From NCBI GenBank assembly GCA_965245735.1, contig CBDFAX010000007.1, positions 15,626 through 79,625 of the forward strand: a stretch of 64,000 bases of DNA. The letters run 5' to 3'. A program made the position numbers and the translations under genes. Positions within the stretch are counted from its first letter, which is position 1, and each line of letters opens with the position of its first letter. Source of the stretch: Abiotrophia sp965245735 (GTDB taxonomy: Bacteria > Bacillota > Bacilli > Lactobacillales > Aerococcaceae). Below the pieces are notes generated by a model, which ran no database searches, had not been told where the DNA came from, and saw only the letters and a program-made list of their open reading frames with translations. Shown here one piece after another: positions 6,846 to 15,093 of the stretch.

Positions 6846-7097
6846 GTTCGGATACCTTAATCCCCGAGAGGGGACGGAAACAACCTTGCGGGTAAATGTT
6901 TTTCTCATGTAAGTTGATAATGTTCGGATACCTTAATCCCCGAGAGGGGACGGAAACTTCTAGGTTGCGCCCGTTTAGTTTGATTGTTTTCGTTCGGATA
7001 CCTTACTCCCCGCGAGGGGACGGAAGCGTATAAAGAGCACTTTAATTGTGATTTTCTTAACATTCAGATACCTCATTCCCCGCAAGGGGCCAAAAAG
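6846..7097 (+). CRISPR. Orphan CRISPR array, four repeats and three spacers, type III-A-like repeat
   Basis: 36-base repeats lie at 6846-6881, 6922-6957, 6992-7027 and 7062-7097. Repeats 1 and 2 are identical: they begin GTTCGGATACCTTAATCCCC and end CGAGAGGGGACGGAAAC, with a CCCC/GGGG hairpin. Repeat 3 has three changes and repeat 4 is heavily degraded, so the leader lies to the left. Spacers are 40, 34 and 34 bases. The repeat's 3' end equals that of the Streptococcus thermophilus CRISPR2 (type III-A) repeat as I recall it. No cas gene is in the window. A TATAAT-like box near 6751 may drive the leader. Confidence 0.85.
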
Positions 7098-7144
7098 GCA
7101 CAACCATAACTTAGCACTAATCCTAGGTTGGCCTTATATAAACA

Positions 7145-7176
7145 AAACAACGCTAGTGTCAACTAGCGTTGTTTTT
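7145..7176 (+). terminator. Terminator between CRISPR array and helicase gene
   Basis: AAACAACGCTAG and CTAGCGTTGTTT arms around a 6-base loop, with a T-tract on the right. It isolates the array transcript from the helicase gene. Confidence 0.8.
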
Positions 7177-7232
7177 ATAGTGTTTTATTCGTATAATATG
7201 ATTGTATCCTACCAACAAAAGGAGCCCTCACC

Positions 7233-10214
7233 GTGTCTAATTATTTTCAATCGCAACTTACTAAATCTCTCCAGCATGGCTTCATTCATCGACATGATTA
7301 TCCGGATGGCAACTATGCCCCTCAGATTCTCATTAATAAGCCGGCCAAGGGGGCCCATGTCCTCACTGCTATTCAAGACGAATTGCTTAAGTGTGATCGT
7401 TTCTACTTCTCTGTGGCCTTTATCTCTAAGGCTGGGATTGCCATGCTTAAGACCCAACTCTCGGATCTGGCTGATCGCGGGGTAGAAGGTTACATTCTCA
7501 TTTCGCCCTATCTAGGTTTCAACGATCCGGATGCTATGCGGGAGCTGCTCAAGCTATCCAATGTTCAGGTGCGGCTGACTCGTGAGGAGCTCAATATGCA
7601 TGCTAAGTGTTATCTCTTCCAACAGGGGGAGCGGCACGTAGTCATACTAGGTTCCTCTAACTTAACCTATACGGCCCTGAAGAAAAATTATGAATGGAAC
7701 ATTAAGTTGACCTCAGCTGAGAGTGGGGACTTCATTCAGAAAATGTACCAAGAATACGACCAGCTTTGGCAGGAGTCCCTGCCTTTGGACGAGCTCATTA
7801 TTAATCAATATGACCTGGCTCGTCAGAAAGAGCTGACAGTACTGGGTGAGACGCCAGGGCGCGATCACCTACCTCAGCAGGACTGGCAGCGGCCACTTTT
7901 CCAACAAACGCCGCATGCCCAGGAGTCCATTGCGCCTCTGACCAAGGAGCCGCTAGCAACCTATGAGACGCAATTCATTCGACCTAATAAGATGCAGGTC
8001 AAAGCCCTAGCCTCGCTCCAACAAGTTCGTGATCAGGGGGCTCGTCGTGCCCTGGTGGTCAGTGCGACTGGGACAGGGAAGACTTATTTGTCAGCCTTCG
8101 ATGTGGAGCAATATAAGCCCCGTCGCATGCTCTTCGTAGTTCACCGCGAGCAGATTCTGCGCAAGGCCCAGTCGGACTTCCAGCGGGTCATTGGCTTCCA
8201 AATGGATAAGTCCTGCATCTACCGGCCTGGTATGAACCTGGCAGACAAGCAATACGTCTTCGTTACCATTCAGACCCTGTCTAAGGATGCTAACTTGGCG
8301 GCCTTGGCGCCTGATTTATTCGACTATATGCTGATTGACGAGGTCCATAAAGCAGGGGCGGCCACCTATCAGAAGGTCATCGACCACTTCAAGCCGGACT
8401 TTCTCCTAGGTATGACGGCAACTCCGGAGCGGACGGATGGTTTCAACATCTATGAGCTGTTCGACTATAACGTGGCCTATGAGATTCGCCTCCAGGAAGC
8501 TCTGGACGAAGATATGCTCTGTCCCTTCATGTATTATGGGGTCAAAGACATTGAACTAGACGGCCAGCTGCTAGATGAAACCAGCGACTTCTCCCAATTA
8601 GTGGCGGATAATCGGGTCAATCATCTGATTGAGAAAGTCACCTATTATGGCGTCAGCGGGCAGACTGTTAAGGGACTTATCTTCTGTTCGCGTAAAGACG
8701 AAGCCCATGAGCTATCGCATAAGCTCAATGAACGTGGTTATCGGACCCAAGCCCTGACCGGGGAAGATTCCCAGGAAGTCCGCCAAGATGTGGTGGCAAG
8801 ATTGGAAGCGGGAGACTTGGATTATATTTTGACCGTGGACATCTTCAATGAGGGGATTGACATCCCAAGTGTCAACCAGGTTATTATGTTGCGTAATACT
8901 GAGTCCAGCATTATCTTCATCCAACAGCTGGGACGTGGTCTGCGTAAGCATGATAGCAAGGAATTTGTGACCATTATTGACTTCATCGGCAATTATAAGA
9001 ACAACTACCTAATCCCAATTGCCCTCTATGGCGACCGTTCCATGAACAAGGATGAGTATCGCCGTAAGCTGGTCAACCGCCAGCAGCTGAGCGGCATGAC
9101 GACCATTAACTTTGAGGCCGTGGCTCGCGAGCAGATCTTTTCCTCTATTAAGCAGACCAAGTTGTCCAGCATGAAGAACCTCAAGGAGGCCTATATTGAG
9201 ATGCGTAACCGTAAGGGCCGGGTGCCTCGTCTCATGGACTTTCTCTTGGAAGACAGCCTGGATCCTATTATTTTCTTCGAAGGAAGCTTCAAGCATTATG
9301 GGCAGGTCATTGATAAGTTTGAAGAGGAGGTTGATTTTCCAAGTTCAAAAGAACTGGACCAATTCCTGCAATTTATCTGTGAAGAGCTCTTGCCAGGCAA
9401 GCGGCCGCATGAAATCTGGCTTATGAAGCGTTTGGTGGAAGGGCAAGGCGATCTTGATAAGGAAGCCTTCTATGACTTTCTAGCGCAAATGAACCTGGAT
9501 GTGTCGCCGGCCATTCGGCGGTCGATTGAAGGTTTCTTGGATCTGTCTTTCTTCGCTCAGACAGCAGCAGGTAAGTTTGGCGAGCCCATCATTTTGCCAG
9601 GGCTGCCGGTGTTCCGCCTGAATGAGACCATACAGAATTTCTTACGCCATGCCTCCATTAAGGAACTGACGCTGGATATGCTGGAGACGGCCTTGAAACG
9701 GTCGGAGCGCTACGCAGACGACAGCCAAGACTCGCCTTTCAAGTTGGGTGAGCGCTACAGTCGGAAGGATGTTTGCCACCTCCTTAATTGGAAGATTAAT
9801 GTGGTACCGCAGAATATCGGGGGCTACTTCATCGATGCCGAGACCAATACCATGCCGATTTACGTGACCTATCACAAGAGTGATGAGATCAGCGATACGA
9901 CTAAGTATGAAGATGCCTTCATCAATGAGAAGATGCTGCATTATTTCTCCAAGAGCAAGCGACGCCTGGAATCCAATGACGTTCAACAAATGATGAATGC
10001 GGATGAAACGGGCCTGGCCATGCACCTCTTCATTAAGAAGGACAATAGCGAAGGGACCGACTTCTATTACCTAGGGCGGGTCCACTATCAGAAAGGTTCA
10101 GCCCTCCAGGAAGTTATGAAGACAGGCGATAAGCACGTCTCGGTAGTGTCTATGAACTTAGAGTTAGAGCACGAAGTCCCTTATTCGCTCTATCATTATC
10201 TCAATAATAACTAG
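7233..10214 (+). CDS. PLD nuclease-SF2 helicase-DUF3427 fusion, probable defence protein
   Basis: 993 residues from a GTG preceded by AAAAGGAG. Residues about 20-170 are a phospholipase D-type nuclease domain with HAKCYLF followed by GSSNLT (HKD-like). An SF2 helicase core follows: Walker A SATGTGKT near residue 280, Walker B IDEVH near 368, MTATPERTDG, and the second RecA domain ending QLGRGLRKHD. The C-terminal about 350 residues match DUF3427, including YSRKDVCHLLNW. This three-part layout is known for stand-alone helicase-nucleases in defence islands, thought to act on invading DNA. Neighbours (CRISPR array, NERD protein) agree. It has its own promoter region and terminator. Confidence 0.88.
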   Translation: MSNYFQSQLTKSLQHGFIHRHDYPDGNYAPQILINKPAKGAHVLTAIQDELLKCDRFYFSVAFISKAGIAMLKTQLSDLADRGVEGYILISPYLGFNDPDAMRELLKLSNVQVRLTREELNMHAKCYLFQQGERHVVILGSSNLTYTALKKNYEWNIKLTSAESGDFIQKMYQEYDQLWQESLPLDELIINQYDLARQKELTVLGETPGRDHLPQQDWQRPLFQQTPHAQESIAPLTKEPLATYETQFIRPNKMQVKALASLQQVRDQGARRALVVSATGTGKTYLSAFDVEQYKPRRMLFVVHREQILRKAQSDFQRVIGFQMDKSCIYRPGMNLADKQYVFVTIQTLSKDANLAALAPDLFDYMLIDEVHKAGAATYQKVIDHFKPDFLLGMTATPERTDGFNIYELFDYNVAYEIRLQEALDEDMLCPFMYYGVKDIELDGQLLDETSDFSQLVADNRVNHLIEKVTYYGVSGQTVKGLIFCSRKDEAHELSHKLNERGYRTQALTGEDSQEVRQDVVARLEAGDLDYILTVDIFNEGIDIPSVNQVIMLRNTESSIIFIQQLGRGLRKHDSKEFVTIIDFIGNYKNNYLIPIALYGDRSMNKDEYRRKLVNRQQLSGMTTINFEAVAREQIFSSIKQTKLSSMKNLKEAYIEMRNRKGRVPRLMDFLLEDSLDPIIFFEGSFKHYGQVIDKFEEEVDFPSSKELDQFLQFICEELLPGKRPHEIWLMKRLVEGQGDLDKEAFYDFLAQMNLDVSPAIRRSIEGFLDLSFFAQTAAGKFGEPIILPGLPVFRLNETIQNFLRHASIKELTLDMLETALKRSERYADDSQDSPFKLGERYSRKDVCHLLNWKINVVPQNIGGYFIDAETNTMPIYVTYHKSDEISDTTKYEDAFINEKMLHYFSKSKRRLESNDVQQMMNADETGLAMHLFIKKDNSEGTDFYYLGRVHYQKGSALQEVMKTGDKHVSVVSMNLELEHEVPYSLYHYLNNN

Positions 10215-10232
10215 ACAGCTAGTTTTTACAAG

Positions 10233-10266
10233 AGCCCAGCGCAAGTCAATTGCACTGGGCTTCTCT
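10233..10266 (+). terminator. Terminator after the helicase gene
   Basis: AGCCCAGCGCAA and TTGCACTGGGCT arms (one mismatch) around GTCA, followed by TCTCTATTT. Confidence 0.7.
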
Positions 10267-10296
10267 ATTTAATGGGGTAGGCAGCATCTATTTTTA

Positions 10297-10415
10297 AGCC
10301 AGTCCATAGATAGTCGGAATAATGGACTGGCTGCATGAAGAAGCGAGCAAATCGCGCTAATTTCCCCGAAATCTTTAGAGCCAGTCCATAGATAGCCAGA
10401 ACAATGGACTGGCTC
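10297..10415. repeat. Family C palindromes, copy 2 (two units), upstream of NERD gene 1
   Basis: Two hairpins with arms AGCCAGTCCAT and ATGGACTGGCT begin at about 10297 and 10378, a step of 81 bp. The spacer between them contains ATCGCGCTAATTTCCCCGAA, whose reverse complement resembles the CGGGGAAA / CGCGATTT spacer skeleton of family B. Between 10416 and 10600 I see only AT-rich leader sequence of the NERD gene. Confidence 0.88.
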
Positions 10416-10603
10416 TAGTAGAAAATGATAGCAAGGTGCAATTTTCTATTTTTCCATTAGCTAGTAGCTCTCATCAAACTTTTATCCAAGAAACTAGTGC
10501 AAAATCAATTAATTTGGGTATATATAGAGGGAGGGTATTTCCTTTGTAGACTTGATTAGAAAGAAGGATTAATGATGAGAGCAGCCTCTTTTGATTTAGC
10601 ATT

Positions 10604-11557
10604 TTGCGTTTGCTTAAAGAACGCTATGTATTAAGTGATGATGAGTCCATGCGCCTGTCTCGATTGGAAAAAGGCTATGCGGGCGAATGTCGATTAGATG
10701 CTAGTATTGAAAAGTTTGGGTTAGGACCCTTTTTGCTGAAAGACTTGTGGATTACGGAAGGTAAGCTACCAGCGACTGGTTGTCAAATAGACGCCATCCT
10801 AGCGGTAAATAATCAATTAGTGATAATTGAATGTAAAGATTTTTCAGGACGCTTCTCTTATTCCCCCTATCATAGTAAATTAAATGGCTATCCTTATGAC
10901 AATGATTTACAAGGTCAAGCGCAACGACAGCGCCAGTATATCCGGAAGTTCTTTCAGTCCAAGGGGCTTGCGCCAATGCCAATTAAGGCCCTTGTAGTAT
11001 TCATAAATCCTGACATAGTATTAGAAAATAGACCTGGCAATTTTCTGACTTTAGCAGATTGGCAAGAGTTCTTGGCTCGTTTGTCATCCTATCAACCGCA
11101 GGTAATTTCACCTGAGTATTGGCAAGTGCTACGAGCATGCCAATACCAAAATCCATATCGGCCACGTCGTCTGTCTTCTGTTGAACAAGCAGGGGTGGCT
11201 ACTGGAATTTTTTGCCAAAATTGTGGGAAACGAATGACAGAGCAGTCACGCTATAAATGTCATTGTCTACACTGTGGCCATCGTGAGGGGAAATCTCACG
11301 CATATTTGCGAACCATCTATGAATTTGCAATTCTCTACCATGGCGCCGATCTTACCTTAAAAGAAATAATCAAATTTTTTGGAGATAAGGCAAATAGAGA
11401 TTTGATAGCGAAGCTGCTAGTACACCATGCTGAGAGCCTAGGGCGAGGCCGTAATGCTAAGCATCGCATAGTAAATCCTCATCTGAAATGGCACGACCTT
11501 AAGGAGAATCCACTGAAGAAGCTACCCTTACATGGCAGTTCGGAGAAAGAGGGCTAG
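10604..11557 (+). CDS. NERD-domain nuclease-related protein 1, start possibly frameshifted
   Basis: About 317 residues. The N-terminal half is a NERD domain: GYAGECRLDASI, then GCQIDAILAVNNQLVIIECK, which has the D...E-x-K layout of PD-(D/E)xK nucleases. A zinc ribbon follows (CQNCGKR ... CHCLHCGHREG), then a helical C-terminus. It is a clear paralogue of the protein at 52472-53410, with the same order and spacing. The start is uncertain: TTG at 10604 has no ribosome site, while AAGAAGGATTA precedes an ATG at 10572 in another frame. A one-base slip near 10590 would restore the paralogue's N-terminus. Family C arrays flank it on both sides. Role in nucleic-acid cleavage is inferred. Confidence 0.75.
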   Translation: MRLLKERYVLSDDESMRLSRLEKGYAGECRLDASIEKFGLGPFLLKDLWITEGKLPATGCQIDAILAVNNQLVIIECKDFSGRFSYSPYHSKLNGYPYDNDLQGQAQRQRQYIRKFFQSKGLAPMPIKALVVFINPDIVLENRPGNFLTLADWQEFLARLSSYQPQVISPEYWQVLRACQYQNPYRPRRLSSVEQAGVATGIFCQNCGKRMTEQSRYKCHCLHCGHREGKSHAYLRTIYEFAILYHGADLTLKEIIKFFGDKANRDLIAKLLVHHAESLGRGRNAKHRIVNPHLKWHDLKENPLKKLPLHGSSEKEG

Positions 11558-11590
11558 TCAGGGGTAGTTTAACCGGAGTGCTATCGTGCC

Positions 11591-11708
11591 TCCAGTCCAT
11601 AGATAGGCAGAACGATGGACTGGGGCGGTTATAAAGTGCGGAAAACCCTCGAAATGGGCTTTGCCTCGTGTAGCCAGTCCATAGATAGGCGGAACAATGG
11701 ACTGGCTC
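11591..11708. repeat. Family C palindromes, copy 3 (two units), downstream of NERD gene 1
   Basis: Two hairpins of the AGTCCAT / ATGGACT type begin at about 11591 and 11672 (81 bp apart). The spacer contains GTGCGGAAAACCCTCGAAA, close to the GCCGGAAAA skeleton seen in family B. The first copy has a shortened outer stem. The array begins 34 bases after the NERD stop codon and ends where the AT-rich mobile-element scar begins. Confidence 0.88.
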
Positions 11709-11741
11709 CGCCCATGAACAAGCCCCCCACCCCCAAACTCA

Positions 11742-11999
11742 AAAACCTACGGGGAATTTCATAATGTCAACTTAAGCGATGAAGAATATCAAAGACTAAA
11801 GGAAAAGTTAAAAAGCCACACAAATACAATGATTGAAAAGCTATCAAGGTATATGCAAAGCAGTGGTAAAACCTATCAAGACCATTATGCAACCTTGCTT
11901 CATTGGTATGAGAAAGATGAGGAAGAATTGCGAAAGAAAACAAATGATAGAAGCAAAGCTCCGACGATTGAAGAATATATGATAGGAGATCATCTTTAA
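11742..11999 (+). pseudogene. C-terminal remnant of a replication initiator/replisome organiser
   Basis: The frame encodes KTYGEFHNVNLSDEEYQRLK, then SHTNTMIEKLSRYMQSSGKT and YQDHYATLLHWYEKDEEELR before a stop. This is the typical tail of replication or DnaD-like proteins encoded on Firmicutes plasmids and integrative elements (the K-x-YGE-x-x-NV-x-LT/SDEE ... IERLSEYI-x-STGKKY pattern). There is no start codon or N-terminal domain: the frame emerges directly from the edge of the family C array. AT-rich codon use differs from the genes around it. Non-functional. Confidence 0.65.
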
Positions 12000-12225
12000 G
12001 ATATGCTTAAAAGACGGTGCAAGCACTCTATTTTGTTTCTAAATGCAAAATAGGTAAAAAGGATAAGCCGAGAGAGAAAAAGAGCCTTAAAACGATTGCC
12101 ACCGTTTTGTAGTGGGTTTACTAAAAATATTCCTTTATGGTATTTGGAAATGGAAAGGCTTGGAATTTATTGGTATAATAAAATTTAGGAGAAATAAAAC
12201 ATCATTGATTTGAGAGGTATTCACA

Positions 12226-12500
12226 TTGATAGAAATAAGAGAAGTTGTAGGAAATAAGAAGCGGTTTTTATCGCTTTTATTATTGGCAGATGAACAAGAA
12301 GATATGATCGACAGATATATAGCAGATGGCACAATGTATGTTTTAGACGATAATGGAGTAAAGGGCGGGTGTGTTGTCCTAAATGTGGCTTTATTCGTTC
12401 TCATATCATCAAGAATTTTTTTATAGATAATTATGAACATCCGATTTACGAAGAAGGTGTCCAATTAGTAGATAGGATTTATCTAAAAATGGATTTATAA
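12226..12500 (+). pseudogene. GNAT acetyltransferase gene with internal deletion
   Basis: The first part (12226 to about 12380) encodes MIEIREVVGNKKRFLSLLLL, then ADEQEDMIDRYIADGTMYVL, as in the N-terminus of small GNAT N-acetyltransferases. The C-terminus of the same family follows in another frame from about 12379: CGFIRSHIIKNFFIDNYEHP, then IYEEGVQLVDRIYLKMDL. The central acetyl-CoA-binding loop is missing, so the gene lost an internal segment with a frame change. Initiation is from a TTG; a TATAAT lies at 12174-12179. Part of the mobile-element scar. Confidence 0.7.
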
Positions 12501-12526
12501 GTCCGAGCATTAGGAGCGTGATAAAT

Positions 12527-12931
12527 ATGAAAAACCGAGAGAAGATCATTAGCTTATGGTTTGATATGTGGCTCAAACAACAAGATTTAGGAATAGACGA
12601 TATATTTGCGGAAGATGTTGTTTATACTGAAAGTTGGTGTCCTAAATATGAAAATCGAGCAACTGTAAAGCATTGGTTTAATGAGTGGAATACAAGAGGA
12701 AAAGTGCTTGCGTGGGATATAAAGCAGTTTTTCCATAGTGAACATCAAACAGTTGTTGAATGGTACTTCAAAAGTAAGATGAATGATGGAAGAATAGAAG
12801 GATTTGATGGTATATCGTTGGTTGAGTGGACAAAGGAGAATAAAATCAAGAAACTAAAAGAATTTGGCTGCAACATCAATCATTATAATCCATATGAAAA
12901 TAGTGAGAAACCTCAATTTAGAGATGATTGA
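12527..12931 (+). CDS. NTF2-like (SnoaL-type) protein
   Basis: 134 residues from the ATG at 12527; the GTG at 12518 is too close to the TAGGAG site, which sits 10 bases before the ATG. The pattern is that of a cone-shaped NTF2-like fold: an N-terminal helix (IISLWFDMWLKQQDLGIDDI), YTESWCPKYENRATVKHWFN, then strands ending in GCNINHY. Small stand-alone members may bind or isomerise small molecules, or act as adaptors; none can be chosen here. AT-rich, inside the mobile-element scar, apparently intact, with a terminator 40 bases downstream. Confidence 0.65.
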   Translation: MKNREKIISLWFDMWLKQQDLGIDDIFAEDVVYTESWCPKYENRATVKHWFNEWNTRGKVLAWDIKQFFHSEHQTVVEWYFKSKMNDGRIEGFDGISLVEWTKENKIKKLKEFGCNINHYNPYENSEKPQFRDD

Positions 12932-12970
12932 GCTTCTTGGTTTTAGAACTAATTTCAAAATATTGGTAAG

Positions 12971-13007
12971 AGCGATTAGAAAATAAAAAATCTAATCGCT
13001 TTTTTTA
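12971..13007 (+). terminator. Terminator after the NTF2-like gene
   Basis: AGCGATTAGA and TCTAATCGCT arms around an A-rich loop, followed by TTTTTTT. Confidence 0.85.
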
Positions 13008-13030
13008 TTTCAACGAGGAAAGGAGAATTT

Positions 13031-13216
13031 ATGGAAGAACTGAAAAACACAGATAAAAAAGGCATTAGCACAAAGAGAAAGATTGGAAAGACCACCTATG
13101 AGGTTGTTGTCCATTTCGATGAAAATGCAACTGAAACAATGCAAGATAAACTTACAAGAATAATGCTGAGGGAGCTTAGGAGAAAATCGAATGAAAAAAA
13201 AGATGATTTTGATTAA
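13031..13216 (+). CDS. TnpW-like small transposon protein
   Basis: 61 residues: GISTKRKIGKTTYEVVVHFD, then ENATETMQDKLTRIMLRELR and a Lys-rich tail. This matches small transposon-encoded TnpW proteins of Firmicutes conjugative and mobilisable elements (RRIG-x-T-x-Y-x-V-x-VHF and ETM-x-DK motifs as recalled). A GGAAAGGAG site precedes the ATG. The function is unknown in the family. It marks the scar between 11742 and about 13250 as mobile-element-derived; no recombinase accompanies it here. Confidence 0.65.
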   Translation: MEELKNTDKKGISTKRKIGKTTYEVVVHFDENATETMQDKLTRIMLRELRRKSNEKKDDFD

Positions 13217-13440
13217 AAAGTCCTTGACAAGTGGCAATAGGTGTAACTAGCTCAAGCGACTTCATCGTAGACGGTGACGGCATCGCGGCGGATGCCAGAG
13301 CAACTTCTCGCTTAATAAAGCACCTCTCCATTTACCTCTTGTGCTAAGATTTGCTATAATCAGATTAGTAATTACTTAAGCGGTGTTAGCGGTAAGGATT
13401 TTAGAGTACACCCTAGCCACCTTAACAAAGGAGTAATATC

Positions 13441-13896
13441 ATGACCGACCAATTTTCTTCCATTCAAGAGCAAGGGCGCAAGCAACGTGCGCGCTATAAG
13501 TCCTTCTACCTACTCACAAGAATCCTACTGCTTGCTGGACTCGTTTTGCTGAGATTCCTACAGATGCAGGCTTCGATTAAGCCTACCAGCCTCAATTCAA
13601 TCCTAGTCTTCGTAGTATATTTCGCCATTCAAGTCGTCCTATTATCAGAGCGCTTTGCTCACAAGTCGCAAGGGCTAATCATTGCCGTGCTCATTCTGGA
13701 AGTCCTCTATGTCATTCATCTATTGGCGCATGTGATTTTTGACTGGCTAAATTCCGCCCTAGTCAGAAGCGCCAACTTCCAAGCTGACCTACTAGTACCA
13801 CAAGTCGTCCTACCGACCTTATTTTGCTTGATAGGCTTATTCTCCCTAGTCCTAGTCTGGCGTTGGTGGCGCTCCTTCCGCAAGTCCCAAGCCTAG
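13441..13896 (+). CDS. Four-TM membrane protein of unknown function
   Basis: 151 residues. After a basic N-terminus come about four hydrophobic segments: residues 25-40, 55-72 (SILVFVVYFAIQVVLL), 78-98 (GLIIAVLILEVLYVIHLLAH) and 120-142. The short basic tail is WRWWRSFRKS. I recognise no family. A TATAAT box lies at 13355-13360 and AAAGGAG precedes the ATG. It stands alone between the mobile-element scar and the first family B array. An integral membrane location is certain from hydrophobicity; nothing supports a specific role. Confidence 0.7.
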   Translation: MTDQFSSIQEQGRKQRARYKSFYLLTRILLLAGLVLLRFLQMQASIKPTSLNSILVFVVYFAIQVVLLSERFAHKSQGLIIAVLILEVLYVIHLLAHVIFDWLNSALVRSANFQADLLVPQVVLPTLFCLIGLFSLVLVWRWWRSFRKSQA

Positions 13897-13943
13897 CTCC
13901 TCAGATTTATCCAGGAAACCGGGCAAAAGCCCCGATTACGTGC

Positions 13944-14386
13944 GAGCCAGTGGCCCACTTTCCAGAGTGGACCACTGGCTCCTTTGATTTTGCAGGAAAA
14001 GGGAGGAAATCGCCGATTCCGCATGAGCTAGTGGTCCACTCTCCAGAGTGGGCCACTGGCTCCATTGATTTTGCCGGAAAAGGGAGAAAACGCAGATTTC
14101 GTGCGAGCTAGTGGTCCACTTTCTCGAGTGGACCACTGGCTCCATTGATTTGGCCGGAAAACAGGAGAAATCGCCGATTACGTGCGAGCTAGTGGTCCAC
14201 TTTCCGGAGTGGACCACTGGCTCCATTGATTTGGCCGGAAAACAGGAGAAATCGCCGATTACGTGCGAGCTAGTGGTCCACTTTCTAGAGTGGACCACTG
14301 GCTCCTTTGATCTAGCCGGAAACCCGGAGAAAATCGCCGATTTCGCGTGAGCTAGTGGTCCACTTTTCCGAGTGGACCACTAGCTC
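13944..14386. repeat. Family B palindrome array, copy 1 (six units)
   Basis: Six hairpins with arms of the type GAGCTAGTGGTCCACT / AGTGGACCACTGGCTC begin at about 13944, 14025, 14105, 14186, 14267 and 14349, so the period is 80-82 bp. The loop is short (for example TTCCGG, itself palindromic). Spacers carry TTTTGCCGGAAAA, then GGAGAAA and TCGCCGATT. Compensating changes in both arms (TGGTCCAC versus TGGCCCAC) are incomplete in some copies. It sits between convergent genes: the four-TM gene and the PTS operon. Confidence 0.9.
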
Positions 14387-14423
14387 CAGGCTTTGCGCCA
14401 CAAGCTACTTACTCAGCCCACAC

Positions 14424-14455
14424 AAAAAGGGTGCCCCCAAAGGGGCACCCTTTTT
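14424..14455. terminator. Bidirectional terminator at the end of the PTS operon
   Basis: AAAAAGGGTGCCCC and GGGGCACCCTTTTT arms with a minimal loop; usable from both sides. Confidence 0.9.
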
Positions 14456-14462
14456 ATCATCC

Positions 14463-14771
14463 TTATTTAGCTTGATGGACGGCCATGAGTTCTCTGACTA
14501 GGAGTTGAACAACTTCTACGCTGGCCATTTGGTCTTCGGCGTGCATGAGGAGCAGAGAGACCGGGGTTTGCTGGCCGCTGGCTTCCTTTTGAATGAGCTC
14601 GCTATGGACCTGGTGGGCTAGGACGAAGCATTCTTCTGCCTCATCAAGCTTGGCTTGGGCTGCTTGCTTCTGACCTGTCTTAGCCAGTTCCAGGGCTTCT
14701 AGGTAGGCAGACTTAGCCGCGCCGCTGTTGGCGATGAGCTGGAAGCAGATCATTTCCATTTCTTCCGTCAT
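14463..14771 (-). CDS. PTS lactose/cellobiose-type EIIA
   Basis: About 102 residues from the ATG at 14771 (AGGTGA upstream; a GTG at 14780 overlaps the IIB gene). It is an all-helical EIIA of the lactose/N,N'-diacetylchitobiose family: EEMEMICFQLIANSGAAKSA, then FVLAHQVHSELIQ with the phospho-accepting His region, and LLMHAEDQMASVEVVQLLV with the conserved HAxDxx trimer motif. It accepts phosphate from HPr and passes it to EIIB. Last gene of the IIC-IIB-IIA operon (minus strand), followed by a strong terminator. Confidence 0.9.
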   Translation of the reverse strand: MTEEMEMICFQLIANSGAAKSAYLEALELAKTGQKQAAQAKLDEAEECFVLAHQVHSELIQKEASGQQTPVSLLLMHAEDQMASVEVVQLLVRELMAVHQAK

Positions 14772-14772
14772 C

Positions 14773-15075
14773 TTAATCACCTAGCAATTCCAGGGCTTGG
14801 GCCAGGACTTTAGGGCCGTTCATCATGCCGTAGTCGCGCATATCGATGGCAGCCACCGGCAGGCCATTAGCGGCGGCCGTCACATTGGCTAGTTCATAGC
14901 GGATTTGAGGGCCAAGCAAGATGACCTGGTAGTCCTGCAAATGTTTCTTAGCTTCGGTCAGGGATTGGGCCTCAACTTCCAGGTCCAAGCCCTGTTCCTG
15001 GGCGCTCTCTTGCATTTTCTTAACTAGCATGCTGGTCGACATGCCGGCATTACAAATCAGTAGAATTTTCTTCAT
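14773..15075 (-). CDS. PTS cellobiose-type EIIB
   Basis: About 100 residues from the ATG at 15075, which has AAGGAG nine bases upstream. The phosphorylated Cys is in ILLICNAGMSTSMLVKKM, the typical CxxGxSTS loop of lactose/cellobiose EIIB proteins. LLGPQIRYEL and a C-terminal helix follow. It relays phosphate from EIIA to the sugar entering through EIIC. It overlaps the IIA gene start slightly and lies 18 bases after the IIC stop, so all three are co-translated. The sugar specificity cannot be fixed by sequence reading. Confidence 0.9.
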   Translation of the reverse strand: MKKILLICNAGMSTSMLVKKMQESAQEQGLDLEVEAQSLTEAKKHLQDYQVILLGPQIRYELANVTAAANGLPVAAIDMRDYGMMNGPKVLAQALELLGD

Positions 15076-15093
15076 AATCAAACACTCCTTATC

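Noticed and set aside
7048..7485. 145-codon frame across the last CRISPR repeat and the start of the helicase gene
   Set aside because: It crosses a terminator and overlaps the helicase N-terminus in another frame, with no supporting features.
13824..14350. Open frames repeating EWTTGSIDLAGK-like units, and similar frames at 16782-17241
   Set aside because: Translations of the 81-bp family B units; 81 is divisible by three, so frames stay open by chance.
13944..14386. Family B array considered as a CRISPR array
   Set aside because: The spacers are nearly the same in every unit and the palindromes are long near-perfect inverted repeats, so it lacks unique spacers.
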